From positions 1,860,001 to 1,924,000 of the forward strand of contig JBHGNT010000005.1 in NCBI GenBank assembly GCA_043228905.1: a stretch of 64,000 nt of DNA, given 5' to 3'. Of this stretch, positions 12,643 to 25,478 are shown piece by piece (the stretch's first letter is position 1; the number at the start of each line of letters is the position of its first letter). Position numbers and translations under genes: made by a program. Origin of the DNA: Azolla caroliniana (taxonomy: Eukaryota; Polypodiophyta). The notes beneath the pieces are model-generated. The model was not told where the DNA came from, searched no databases, and was given only the letters and a program-made list of their open reading frames with translations.

Positions 12643-14717
12643 TGAAGATCCCCCCTCCCTTCCCTTCTGTTTTCTGATATGATAGAAGTAACATTTACAT
12701 AATCTATGTCTTTTCTACCATCTGACGTCTATGAAAATCTTATTAGTTCTCATAGAAGGCAGTTTGGACTGTTCTTTCATATGTTCCATGTCAAATTTGG
12801 AGATTCTGTGGACATATTGAGAGTAATTTTTGCAGGTTTTGCTGTTGTAAATGATATCATTAGTGTCTGAAAGTCAGATCTCCTCTCATATACTGTAAAA
12901 TGAGTTTAAAATGATCATAAGTTCGTGAAGATGTCCTCTGTTATAAATTCCTTAATGATTTTAGAATCTCTTTGGAAGTGATTTCCCTTACAATACCTCC
13001 TTTACAGAGACAGAATTTCTCTCACAAGGTTTTGTCTTGGCAATTTTTTTTAGGTCCGTGTCTTAAGGTAGATATTGTTGCTTTTTTGTTTTGGTTGGAA
13101 GTCCGAATGTTTTTATTTTGCAATCTGATTTCCCATCAGTAAACTGTTAATTGAGGTTTGGCAAGATTAAATATGGAGAAGAAGAAAAAGAGCCCTTAGA
13201 AGACTTTACTAGTTTAATTCAGTTTAGGCTAGTAGACAGCTAAGCATTGAAGTATATTCAGTTGAGATCATTGTGCAGTATTACACTAAACATGCAGTGA
13301 TGTCTTATGCTTACATCATAATGACAAGCATATCAATATGACTGCCCTGAATTCCATGATAAATTCACTTTTTGTAACTATCATACAATTATGCTGCCCT
13401 AGCTAGTATTGAGTATTCTATTATCAGAATTTAATGAAGCGTATTCATCTAGTGAACGGTGCCTTAGTCTATGACCATAACTAACAGAGTAATCTTCAAT
13501 TAATGTTGACCTATGAATTGCGATAGATCATAAGCGCAGGTAACTACCATTGCAATAGCAGCATAGTGTTTCATCTATATTAAAGTTGTAACCATCAACA
13601 TAATCATTGCTAACACAAGGCCAATATGCATTTTTGAAGGATTTCAGCCTGTAGTGGACATTGTGCATCAGAAGTTTAGGTTAACATTGTGCTGAAGCAT
13701 GCAGGAGTACCTTAAAGGTTAGTGCTAAATATTAGATTTTGATATGCAATTTCATGTTGTTGTCAACATGCATCTAAATCATGTAAAGCATACTTCATTA
13801 GTTGAAGTGATGAAGTGAACCTGAGAAGACACTCACATCTTTCAATACTTTTAATACTTTTGAAAAGTAAATTTAGGATGTGAACCAAAATGTTAGTTTT
13901 TGAAACTTATCAACCCACTACTGATCTTGTGCTTTTGAGAGTGCTAAATACTCTGGCATGAAGCTAAGTCATTTGAAATATGTTTGTAGTTACTAACTTT
14001 ATTCTTTATTAATTGTCTGTCAGACCCAATATGAAAAATGATCAAATCTTGGTCAATCAACCATTACCAATGCACATATGAGTGGGGTGTCATAACATCA
14101 AGGTAAAGAACATTACATTATGATTTGACATGCAAGAAAACTAAAAGAAAGATATGTTTGAAATTTCGTCTTCATATTGCAAATGAAAGTTGCTATATAT
14201 AAAGTGGCAATTAAAAGAGACAAATATATGTGCTTTTAAAATTCTATGTTGTCTTAGCAGGCAAGATAGTAGATCTTTGCGGCTTTCTCATCAGCACGTT
14301 ACACTACTCTGGATCATACCAAAGGAAGCAATTCTTTGGCAATTCAACTACAATAAGTTACACTATTCAAATGTGAAAAACCCATAGGCATTTGACCAAT
14401 AATTTGTAGTAATGTACAATACTCTGCAAAAATATACCATCACCCAAAGCCAGTGGACAATCTGTTGATATTTTTGGTGTCTATACTATCTATCTCTCAA
14501 GTAAATAACAACTTGTATCTTTAACTGGTTTCCAACTTTTAGACTGTTATGTACCATCAATCAAAGTTATCTGGCTGGTAGTTAACATCATGTAATCCCT
14601 CTGAACTTGATTCTGTTTTTCTAGCTTCAAGGGATACTTAGTGTAACATATCTGTATTTGGGTTTTCTAGGCCAAAGAGACACTGATTCAAGCATCTCCA
14701 TTTGGGTTTTGCTAGAC

Positions 14718-17700
14718 TCAATCTTTAACCATTTCATTCTGCTCTGTTAAAGTATCTGTATTTGGGGCATTTAACAATGGTTCCATGTTCTTTGTTATTG
14801 ACGCAATGTCTCTCGACTCTCTCTTCCTCCTCTTCCGCTTAGGGATGAAAACAAACGTAGATGGAAAATCTGGAAAATCCTCGATAACATCTAATGCAGG
14901 AGGTGGCCCAATTGGCCCAGTTGGACGCTCCTTCCCGGAAGCAGTGTTCTTCCAAATCCCCTTGCCAGATGTAATTTTGTTCTTGTTAAGTAGTGGTGCA
15001 TAGTGATGTTCTCGTTCTTTGATTAGCATCACCGCATGACGTCTATTGTAAACCTCATCATCAGTATCCTGCACATCCCAATTCATCCAATATATGATAC
15101 TCTTGACAATAAGATCCCATAGAGTTGAAGAGAACAAACAAAGAAATGGATTACCTTCTCTACTCCTACAGAATATAAACAAATCACATCTCTATCTACT
15201 TCTAGGCGCATATCATACCTCTGACGATGAGCTTCCATCTGATGTATGCATGGCATGTGTCCGCCACTGGGGAGTTTCAATGAATTCATGCCTTGCAGGC
15301 TCAATATAATTAGCCATTAGATTGTCAGGCATAATCACATTGTTGATATCGAAGTCACTATTTCTCCTCCTAACAGTTGAAGTGCCTCCATGATGAGCTT
15401 TTGATGAAGCCACAGGAGTAGGCTTGGCTACACTTACAGGCAAAGGCAAAGGCAAAGGTTGAAGTTTTGATGCATTTATGTAACCCCTTGTTAGATGATC
15501 CTTCAGCTTGGAAACACGAATTTGCATTGTCTCTATATGCCATAGATATTGTTCCACAGAATCTTCTTCAATTGAAAAATTATCTACAAACTCGTCCTCG
15601 AAGTTAGCACTAAAATCATCAACTGCATCAAAGATACAGAATTTGAAGGATTAGGTTATTGTGTCATAACAATGTTTTCAGTCGTGAAAGAAAGGGATAG
15701 ATACCATATTACAGAGACACATACTTTCCAGTAGTTGCTGGTTTTCATCTTTAATTGCTTCTTCACCAGAAGCATCTTGATTTCGCTGTTTCCGTTTCTC
15801 TGAACAAGGAATCCATCACAGCCATTAGACAAAAACAAGACATAGCCACAAACAAATCAATGGGTCAACCTTTAGAACCTGAATTCTCAAGGACCACAAC
15901 AGAAACATATATTAATTCTCAGCCGATATCACTAAATCATGTCACAGTTGAACTTTACCATATCTAGAAAACACTGGGTGCTTCGACATGTAGGATTTCA
16001 AGTCAATAACCTCTTCAGCTTTTCTGCGCCGCTTGCGTTGCAAAATGCGGTTTTTATGTGTGTACCCAATGATTGTACTTGTCCTCGCAGCTGAGCCATC
16101 CTGCTGTTGATCAAGGTACTGCCCTTTTTGTTTCTTGGAAAGTGCAAGTATCCTATCATATTTGCTTGATTCTGCCTGTAGCTCTTTAACACGCAAAGCA
16201 AGCCATCGACACCTCCATTCAATACCTTGCCGATATGCTTTCCATTCAGCATTCAATGCTCTCTTCTTCCTGTGGATAGAAAACATGTAAATACAAACGG
16301 TAAATTTCCTATTGAGTTTGACCAAAATCATTCAGGGGTGCAATGGATAACGCGGAGAGATATATCAGACACAACTACAACTTAACCCTTTCCCTAAAAA
16401 AAATCATCTTTAATGGTAATGTGTAAACTATGGATATCTTGTAACTACAGTTGCAAAATTGGATGTCTGTCCAAATGTTCAGAAATCAGAAAACAATACC
16501 TTTTTATTGTTGGAACATCTTCTGCTGAAGGCATGGCCCCATTACCTTCTCGAAGCTCAGATTCAACCTCACAACTCTGACCCTCATCCTCACTTTGACT
16601 ATAACCAAAAGAACTGGAACATTCTGTTGTTGCTTGGTCTTCATTATTCAGCCTTATATCCTCTACAGGTAAAAGTTCAACTATCTCCACAGTTAAATCT
16701 TCTTCCAAGCATGAGGCATCAGCAGAAAGAATCTTAACTTTGTCTTGAATCATGTTTTTATCCTCTGCAAGAAAGTTCGAATTCACAGGATGTTGAGTCT
16801 GCAAATAAAAAGCTCCATTCTACCACCATGTTTTCAAACATGTTCAGTCTAGAAGTTGCAATGCAGATGAAACCAATCATGTGTTTTGTAATTTGCAATA
16901 TTATAACAGTTTTTAATATTTATTTTCATTTACCATGTGTACAGAAATTAATACGCATTTACATATGAATCACATAAAGAAATTTGAGCCCAACGTCCTG
17001 AGGCCCTAGTCCCAAAATGAAGGTGTATAACAAGGATATTCAGTTTGGGCCAATTGAATGGGCCACCTGAAATAAGGGCTGATGTGGAGGTATAGAGCAA
17101 GGACTCATGAGAGATGCTGTGAGACCCCAGGTCAAGTTTGGAAATGCCCATCATAAAACCAGAACCCCAAGGCATACAATGGGCCTCAAACCTAGTAGCA
17201 CTAAGGTTCCAAGGGTAAGAAGCATTCCCAGACAGCTTAAAGATTATCCAGACCCAATACAAATTTGGAGCACCAGAACCTTATGAAATGGCTTTCATTA
17301 CATGGGTTGACATACCTGAGGAAGGGGAGTTGGAGGTTGTATCCTCAGGTCTAATTGTGGAAACACTCTGCAGCCTAGATATGGACCCACAAATGTTTAA
17401 GGTAGGTTTTGAGTTCAAAAGAGCTGAACAGTAAAAAATAAGATATGGGCAAAGTCCAGCTGGAAGGAGCAGTAAGAAAATGGGTCCCACCTTCAAGAGC
17501 TGTGAAAAGAATTACTAAAAAACATGTGTAAAAATGCCATAAAAATGTAAAAGAGTTAATAGAGGTGACATAAATGAAACAAAGCCAATGGAGATAATGG
17601 TGATGAAAAGACCAAACACCCCTTTTCACAAAACCCCTAACTTGAAGAAATGATAGCATTTGAAGTTTAGTAATAAAGTTAGAAGTTGATTAAGCTAACA

Positions 17701-19368
17701 ATAAGAATCTTAATCTGATCTATGCACTGTACCATGCTATTACCTAAGGTGGATTGACAAGGATTACAATAACTATACATTAATGATGGGGGATTAGTAT
17801 TAGGACTAAACAAACAAAATGTTAGAGACCTGTACTCAATAATAGAAAAATGGCATTGAAGATTCAGTGCCTGATAGGCCAGAAGTCATGAGAGTGAGGA
17901 CATCTCTACGTGGGATAATTCCAACAATATCTACATTTTCTTCACGGTTCACTGGATATCTAAGGGTTCATGCCGTCAACAAGTGGGGGATGTTTCTTGT
18001 TCATTTATATTGTTCTTCTCTTATGTAATCTCTTCCTGGGTCACATAGCCCATTCTGGTCTCACTTAGAGACAATAATATAACACATGATCAGAGATATC
18101 ATACCATCCAAGACTTTTCCCAAAAAAGAATCAACAAGTTGCACTTCATCAAACACATCTTCTAGAACCTGATCTACATCCACATTACACTCTACATGCA
18201 TACGAGAATTCTATATCCCTTGGGTTCTCAACCAACCCATCGTCCCCTCTGAGGAGAGAATTTGTTTTAATTTGTTGAAAACCTCTTGATGGATCATATG
18301 GCTTTCTTTTCTTCATAGAAAATTGTTTGTTTCATCAATCAACAGAACAACTTCTGCTGCAATAACACTACTAATCGTGACCTTATTATTACTGCACTCC
18401 TCCAATCATTAATCCCCTTCACTATCACCTTTATAGCCTAGCCCAATAAGCAGGCATAATGCTGCCTAGAGATTGTGATAGCTTAAGCTGTAGGAGATGA
18501 GGGATCTTGAAAACAGAGAGAAGGCACCAAACACACTAGAGAGAAGATTAACAGGTTGTGGACTTACATAAGATAAATTAACTCTCAAAATTATTGAGCT
18601 TCCAACCGTGATACAGTAACACAGTAATTGCACTGCATTAACCTAATGCACTCCTCCAAACACAACTAAATGAAAGATTAATGCATGGCTCACAAAAGCA
18701 GACACCCTTTTGTCAAAAAGATATGTAAAATGTACTGATTATGTTCATGTTCGTTACAGACAGTCAGGTGGACAATAAGAAAAAGTGGGATGTATGATTG
18801 TTTCACACAAAATGAAATTCCACGAGGTGTCAGTTTACTGTGTTTGCACATGTGCATAGAAACATTTGGGTCCAGCATTTTACCAACTTATCAAAAAACC
18901 TCCTCCCACTGCACATCTTATCATCCCAGTCTATATGAAAAACTTTTAGCATAGGCTGCCATGCATATGTAACTTATATTTCACAGGTAGGGATGAAGCG
19001 CACAGCCCCTGGGGGATAACACTACCATGCTCTCCCACTTCTGGTTAGTCCTGCCCAATCAAGTTTCCACACATACACAATGTGCAGTCCATGTATGTGA
19101 AACGACTTCAAATTTAAAAGAGCTAGCTATACCTCCATTTAATCAAAATATAATGCCAAGTATCATTAAATTTTCAAAATAAACTAGCATATTTTCCAAA
19201 CTGGTGTTTTCTATGGTATAAAATAACATTGTTGAATCTGTAGCAGATATTTTCATAATGAACTTTCAGATATTTGAAACCAAGCTTACTTTCTGATGTG
19301 GTAGCTGCCTCCTCTTTTGAGAGAGTGGACTCATTCATTAAACTGTCACTCCCCATTTGCAACATCAC
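14718..19368 (-). CDS. PEHE-like (MSL1/KANSL1-type) coiled-coil nuclear protein
   Basis: Exons on the minus strand: 19368-19290, 16764-16500, 16269-15959, 15799-15725, 15622-15219 and 15068-14718. All phases agree and give 494 residues. Seen in order: an acidic Ser-rich N-terminus; KRKKRALNAEWKAYRQ, then a predicted coiled coil (WRCRWLALRVKELQAESSKY); a basic KNRILQRKRRRK patch (likely nuclear localisation); an acidic segment; HEFIETPQWR followed after a Ser-rich spacer by EDTDDEVYNRRHAVMLIKER; and a second basic patch, PKRKRRKRE. The W-R...E-D-x-D-D-x-x-Y-x-x-R-H...E-R pattern matches what I know of PEHE domains. In animals these bind MYST acetyltransferase MOF in MSL1 and KANSL1, which also carry an upstream coiled coil. 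A scaffold role in histone acetylation is therefore inferred. The first exon and ATG are the least certain; the 2.5-kb intron 1 and a possible 5' UTR exon near 21.8 kb are discussed separately. Confidence 0.75.
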
Positions 19369-22300
19369 TACACACTATATCCCGAAGTGCCAATGTGCCC
19401 TTGCATTTGTTCTTGAGATGGAAGATCAATGCAATTTGATAGAAATAACCTGAAATTGTAGAGCTGAACATGGTTTACATTTGACTTATATTTTGGAGCT
19501 GAAATGCAGCCAACTTCACAGATGATACAGGCAGTATAAGAATATTTCTAATATCAATTTTATCATGCAAGAAGTCAATGTGCTTCACCTGCTGTTTGAA
19601 TAATCGAAAAAACCTCAAATTTTAGCTACTTACAAAAACAAAACCTATAACCACTTTAATATGTGAATAAAACCTAGTAATTTAAAAGTGAATCAGTCAA
19701 AGTTGCTTGTTTCAAGCTTTTCGAATTTTGATTTGATACTTGTGCTCAAAAAAATGCTCAGTTGTAAACAAATATTTAAATCTCTCATTTCATCAGAACA
19801 GATTCATATGGTAGGTTTCTGGGTTTCAAATGTGGAGACATGTGGTGTAACATTAAATCAAAAGAAAAAAGCTTCCTTGTGTCCTTGGATCCAGAAATCG
19901 TCATCCAAAAGTTTCATACTCCAGTTCATGTTCATTTTCTAATAGGATGTTGATTTGTTTATTGAAAGCAGACAGTCTAATACAGTACCTAGTCCACATT
20001 GACATGGTCACTGATTCTTATTGAAATTATAACCACAAGCATGTAACAAGTTCGTTTCAAAACTGAATGAATCTTTGTCAGGTTATCAATAAAACCTTAA
20101 AGACACTCATTAGAGGATGCTTCATCATGAATATTTCAACTGCTCGCATTCCTACATATGATGTTACAAATGGAACAATTGTCATATGGAGCAGGGATCT
20201 CAGATGAGCACAGGGGAAATACAGGACAGGCCAGATGTGGGGATGGCACAAGATAGAGAAGAAAATCAGTTATACTGATTTCCATAGGAGGCTGAAAGAG
20301 ACCTATGGGAGACAAATGGAGTACAATGTTCATATACATTGGATTTCAAATCGTACCATCGATGCATGCTTCAGAAATTGTACACAACTTGTCACAAAAA
20401 CCTATCTGTCCTGTGCTTTAAACAAAGAACTAGCACCAATTACAATATTGGACAATAACTTGAGTCTTTTGGAAGCCATGCTTATGTTCTATCTAAAGAA
20501 AAGACTCTTATTTCCAGATAAGGTCTTCTGGTCTTTTCACTGCAGCCAACCAAATCTGAAGTTTTTGAATCGGATTTTAGTAACTTTTGATCACTTGAGA
20601 AATACTTTGTTGCTTGAGAAATACCTTCAGTTAGCATAAAAAATCGTGGGTTTCATGCTAAGCCTTTACATCTCCTCAGTCTCTCTCTCTCTCTCTCTCT
20701 CTCTATTTCTACATAATATCCTCACTATGCATAAATCAAGTAGGACATTTACTTAGGAAGAGTGATAAACCAATCCTCTGAAATAAATGCATTCAACAAT
20801 GTGTTCACTCATAGTTGAGAATCTTGGCTTTCTTGAAAAACCTAGAAGGATGGATTTAATATTTAAGACATAGACTAATGAATGAAGCAATCATTAAATG
20901 GAAGAGGTATGCAAGAAAAACATTTTCCCACCAGTTTTTGTTGTTTCTACTTTCAACACCTCTTCAACCAAACCCAATCCTTGCACGAATTTCACTCAGT
21001 CACAGCATGCACTTTCAATTGTACATTCATCATGAAAGTTCTTGAACATTGAGAGTCACTACTCACTCTCACATGTATCACATAGAAAATGTTATGCTTT
21101 TGGTCTCAAATGTCATATTTGACCTCCGAAGACGATAACAAAGTCTATCTATATATCTCTGTTGCTAAAAGAAACTTCAAAAATAACACAGACAAGCTAG
21201 CATACCATCAAAAATACAAGATTACAATGTCTATTATCGTTAAACTAATGCTTCTTTTGGTAAATTAATAAGGCCTATATGCTCAGCTGAACAAGAACAT
21301 ATAGTGTGTATCATGGGAACAGGAAATCTCCAGTGCAACTACAGCTACTTACAAGAACAACCAGCAGAAATTTTTTGATGGATCATGAGATCACAACATG
21401 TGCATTAAAGCTATATGTTGCAAATGAAAAGGTGTTGACGTAACAAAGCAGGAACAAAATGCTTCAAGAGATCCATGGAAGGAAAAGCGCTAGTGCCATA
21501 ATGCTGATGAAAACATGTAATCTATAACAAAACATTAGCAGAATGTTTAACGAGACCAAGAAGCAGAAAATTATGAGAACATGTAACCTCCATGGCTTAA
21601 ACATGAGTACCTATGCGAGATTAATCAAAGGAAAAGCTTAAGTGTGTGCGGAAGGGGAGGAGAGTACATTACATCTAATTATTTTGTATCGCGGTCCATT
21701 GAATATAGGAATTATCCACCAAATTTGCCTCTACGATGCTAAAAGAATCTTGTAGGAAGGGGAGAAGAAAAATGAGACAGATTCTGCTTCTTCGAGGTCC
21801 ACGGATCTTATGGAACTTATTCCTTTGTCTGTGTTACCTTAGAATCCGAGTTGAACTCGAATAAGACGATGTGGAGGAGCAAGTAAAATTTTGGAAGCTC
21901 ACCAAAGGCAGGCAGGCAGGCAGGCTGTCAGTGCTCCCTCCTTTTTTTCAGCTTTCTCCCTTCTGTCTTCCTTCTTTTCTTTTCTTTTTGGCTTTCCCCG
22001 TTCTCTTCTTCCCGCCTCCCCACTACCTTCTGTCTTTCTTTCGTCCTTCCTTCTTTTCCCTCATGCCTTCTCTTCCTCTGATTTCTTCCTTCTTCCCAAC
22101 TCTTCGCCTTCTTCTTTACGTTTTCTTCGTTCCACCTGTTCCGTCGTCTTCTGCTTCTGCTTCTCCTTCTCCTTCTCCTTCTCCTTCTCCTTCTGCTTCT
22201 GCTTCTGCTTCTACCTCTGCTTCTGCAGCTGCGAATTCTGCTTCTGCTTCTGTTTTATTCTTTCTTTTCCTTCTTCTGCGTGATATTCTGTTCTGACAGA

Positions 22301-23673
22301 CGATCTCTCTGTCTCTCTCTACAGAAATCTGACGCGCGCGCGCGCTCTGTGTGTTCCTGCCTGCAGACACACACACACACACAGACAGAAGACTAGAGAG
22401 AGAGTCTTCTTGGAGGCCAAGCAAATGGAGAATGGCAAAAGCTTCGAGAGCGCTTTCACACACACACTCTCTTTCTTTTGTGCTGTTCATACATACATAC
22501 ATATATACGTATACGTATCTATACATATATACGTATACGTATCTATACATATGTATGTATACGCTTGGATTGATGAGAAGAGGAGGAGAAGCCTTTTCCA
22601 CTACTCGAATTCCCGTCAAACCTCTCTTTCTCATCTTTCTCGTTTGTGGTGGGCATGTAGACCTTTGTACGAGTTTGTTTCTATCCCATCGATTTTTATA
22701 TCTCACCCGTTACGTATGTGCCTCCTCTTGCTCCTCCTCTGCATGCTAGAAGATTTCTACCTCTCTCTCGTCCTGCTACAACTGTTTGATCCGCATCCAT
22801 GCCGATATAGATAAGGGGTCTTCTGAAAGAACTTGGGGTCATTTACCTTAGCTCACGACCATCTTCGCCATCCACACGCATGTATCACCACGTTGCCCAT
22901 GTCTCGCTTGGGCCCAACATAGAGTACAAGTGAGAGGTAAACGAGCTTTTACTGGAAAGGGCTTCATCCAAATTGAAGAGAGTTATTGAAACCAAGGATT
23001 TGAAAATGTTGTAGACCACCCGTGAGGGAGAAGAATGAGGCGCCCTCTTCACACCCAACTAAGCATTGTCATTAGGAAACATTGAAAGTTGAGTTGAGGC
23101 TCCTCGAGCATGATGTTGCAATCGAGAAGAGGCGCCTTGTGTGGGGTTTGTTTGGTTGCATTCATTCTCTTTATAGTAATAATGTCCAACACGAGTTTTG
23201 AATTGTATTATCCTCTACTTGCATGTGTAGGCTTAAATTGTAACATTGTTCCAAGTGACTCAACCCGCGTTCTCTTTTATGCAAGATGAAGTGTTGGGGC
23301 ACAAGCGATCATAAGGTCATCAACCATGCATACTTTGCTCTAGAATATCACACATTGACACAATGCATTGACTTCAACTACGTTCATGTTTTCTTTCCTC
23401 ACATTGTCAATTAAACCTACAACTGACGTACACTCCCCTCAATATGACAATGTGAACTCTCGATCATAATCTTCATTGGCAAAATTTTTGAATTATCAAC
23501 GATCGCGACTTAATTCTACACATACTATGTGAAAAATGTTTGTCTTTTGGTTTCATAGGCCACGTCACACACACACAACACATTTCACATTGTTTGCTAC
23601 AAATAACACCACTCAAATAACAAAAAGTAACCAGAAAGATAAGTGGTTGTCTTCATTTAAGAGTACTTGGAAA
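19369..23673. other. Upstream region of the PEHE-like gene
   Basis: No coding gene recognised. On the minus strand a segment near 21790-21870 ends GGATTCTAAG followed by GTAACA, a plausible 5' UTR donor for the PEHE-like gene. To its right (21900-22570) lies a strongly pyrimidine-rich, microsatellite-dense tract. A CT run is at 20682-20705. The open frame at 20235-20639 has no recognisable domain. The remainder shows nothing I can name. Confidence 0.4.
21900..22570. repeat. Microsatellite-rich pyrimidine tract
   Basis: CTTCTN hexamer runs, (CT)n, a GCGCGC block at about 22333-22343, (CA)n at about 22368-22381, and tandem ATACGTATACGTATCTATAC units around 22500-22560. Long open frames on both strands here encode only Ser/Phe/Cys- or Glu/Ala-rich low-complexity peptides. 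Read from the minus strand it is purine-rich (GAAGCA repeats), which would suit a plant 5' UTR or promoter-proximal tract. Confidence 0.7.
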
Positions 23674-23932
23674 TAGGAATCGACAACGGTTCGGTTTAGG
23701 CTAAACCAATTTGGGGGTTTCCAAACCTGAACCAAACCGGTTTCTAAACCAGTTTAGGCTAACCGGTTTGGCCACCTAAACCGACTTAGGAACCGGTTTA
23801 GCCAAGTCGATTAAGCCTTAACTGGTTTGAGCAAATCCCAAACCAGTTAAGGAAACTCAAATCTAAACCGAACCGAACCACCAAACGGTTTGGTGGTTCG
23901 GTTTAGGCTTGAGTCAAGCCGTTGCCGATTCC
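23674..23932. mobile_element. Mutator-like MITE with 10-bp target duplication
   Basis: Terminal inverted repeats: the left end reads TAGGAATCGACAACGG, and the right end read on the minus strand is GGAATCGGCAACGG, one mismatch apart. The repeat then extends imperfectly inward (GGTTTAGGCT). The element is flanked on both sides by TACTTGGAAA (23664-23673 and 23933-23942), a perfect 10-bp duplication. Mutator-like elements typically duplicate 9-11 bp. The 259-bp interior consists of AACCGGTTT-type motifs and has no coding capacity. The perfect duplication suggests a fairly recent insertion. Confidence 0.85.
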
Positions 23933-23942
23933 TACTTGGAAA

Positions 23943-25057
23943 CGTGGCACAATGCTTAACTTTGTAGATATTCATGCTTCCTCTTATAATATATATACAA
24001 ATACAAACACTTCATTTCATTGCTTATATCATGTTCCATTATGCAAATTAGACGCAATATATTCCTCGTTGCTTTGTGTGCCTAAATATGGCATATTTTG
24101 TATACTTGAAATTGTTGTGTACTCTTATGAAACAATATCTTACTCTTTTTTTATGCATGTGAAATGCTATCGAGATTCACATTCCTAAATACCATAAAAT
24201 TAATGGGAAATATTGAAAGTACCGTAGTAAATTGAAAAATAATAATTATAGCACTAGTCAAAAGGTAAGTAGCTAATGCGGATGACCAATAATGTCACCA
24301 TGATTATTTTCTGTCTCATTCCTCGTAACAAAATAAAATAATATATATTAAAAGAACACGACAATACAAAAACCCATTGGTTGTCCATAGTGCTATGGGG
24401 AGGATGTTACATGCAAGGTAAAACCCATTGAGGTGCTAGTAGACCAAGAGACATCGAGGCAATTCCTACGAGGACAAGGTGCTTGCAACCCTTTATTTGA
24501 AAACAAACTATCAAGTCAAATAAATTTTCCTTTCAACGTTATTTTTCATTTCATGGTACTCAATGGAGACCATCAAACAATAACCCCATGTCTCATACTC
24601 CACTTAGCTAGATGCACCACATACCCCCAATGAAACAAACAACCCTTTGATGGGGAAGAGAGGGGGGGGGGGGGGGGGGGGGGGGGCGGTAAAGCTTTGG
24701 CTCCGTGAACATAAACCCGATCCAATTGCAGATAAGTATACACATTCAAATTGATTATGTCACTTTACATTACAACGATCATGTAGCACCATTGTGGGAT
24801 AGCTTAGCTACCCATAATCGAAGAACTGTGGAGCATGCATAGAACTATCGAGAACTTACACAAGTGTGTGTATACATATATATGTAGGGGAGATCTCTAC
24901 GTCTCATTGTGGTCGATGAATATGGCCGGGAATATCCGATGGATGCTCCAAGATTAATCAAGTAAATCATAAATCCCAAATAAACCCTAACCCCGAAAAC
25001 CCTCTTCTTCCCCTTTCCTTTCCTTCAAACATCCATCGCCCAATGAGATATGGTTGT
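23943..25057. other. Spacer upstream of dCMP deaminase
   Basis: AT-rich DNA with short frames only. It includes an uninterrupted run of 25 G at 24662-24686. The last part, together with 25058-25478, is the presumed promoter and leader of dCMP deaminase. Confidence 0.5.
24662..24686. repeat. Poly-G run (25 G)
   Basis: Uninterrupted homopolymer of 25 G. It could fold as a G-quadruplex or reflect a hard-to-sequence homopolymer. No gene overlaps it. Confidence 0.9.
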
Positions 25058-25097
25058 GGCGGGAAAGCTATGGCTTCCCCTGTTTTTGGCGCCAAAA
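25058..25097. promoter_or_regulatory. Pair of E2F-type sites upstream of dCMP deaminase
   Basis: GGCGGGAAA at 25058-25066 (TTTCCCGCC on the other strand) and the 14-bp palindrome TTTTGGCGCCAAAA at 25084-25097. Both fit the E2F consensus TTTSSCGC. They lie about 380-420 bp upstream of the ATG. Cell-cycle (S-phase) control is inferred; it suits an enzyme of dNTP synthesis. Confidence 0.7.
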
Positions 25098-25390
25098 CAG
25101 AGACAAAGTGACCCAGGTAAAACCCATGCAGAGAACAGAACGAAGAACCACCAGGAATCCATGGCGGCACAGTAGGAGGACTCCGACGGATATCGAAGAA
25201 GAAGAAGAAGACGGGAGAAGAAAAGGTCGTGAAGGAAGCCTGGAGCTTGCAATGGTGCCCTTGCTTCAGTTTGCCTCGCTCCTTGTTGTCTTCTTTGTGG
25301 GATCTCCATCTCCTCTGTTTTCTTCCTATTCATCTCTAACAGCTTAAGCAGGTGTCTGAGAAGGGAAGCAGAAGCAGAAGCAGAAGCAGC

Positions 25391-25465
25391 AGAAGAAGAA
25401 GAAGAAGAAGAAGAAGAAGAAGAAGAAGAAGAAGAAGAAGAAGAAGAAGAAGAAGAAGAAGAAGA
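25391..25465 (+). repeat. (AGA)25 in the leader of dCMP deaminase
   Basis: Seventy-five bases of pure AGA repeat end 13 bp before the proposed ATG, so the repeat probably lies within the 5' UTR. All six frames give only homopolymeric peptides. Confidence 0.9.
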
Positions 25466-25478
25466 CCCAGGGGTTGTA

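Larger units (their letters stand above)
10429..14717. other. Gene-poor region
   Basis: Apart from the telo-box run near 10.55 kb, no protein-coding gene was recognised. It contains CT/TG and ATG-type microsatellites (11870-11965), an AAT run (12417-12450), and a pyrimidine-rich leader-like stretch with splice-like signals (12480-12645). The remainder is AT-rich with short frames only. The right end probably includes the 3' UTR of the PEHE-like gene. Confidence 0.5.

Noticed and set aside
20235-20639. 134-codon plus-strand frame
   Set aside because: No domain and no similarity I can recognise; no splice or start context that supports it.
21871-22296. Overlapping plus-strand frames of ~130-140 codons
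   Set aside because: Ser/Phe/Pro/Cys runs from CTTCTN repeats; the frames contradict each other and show no family motif.
22116-22706. 196-codon frame on the minus strand
   Set aside because: Translates repeats (Glu/Ala runs, Tyr/Val/Met runs) from microsatellites; no domain.
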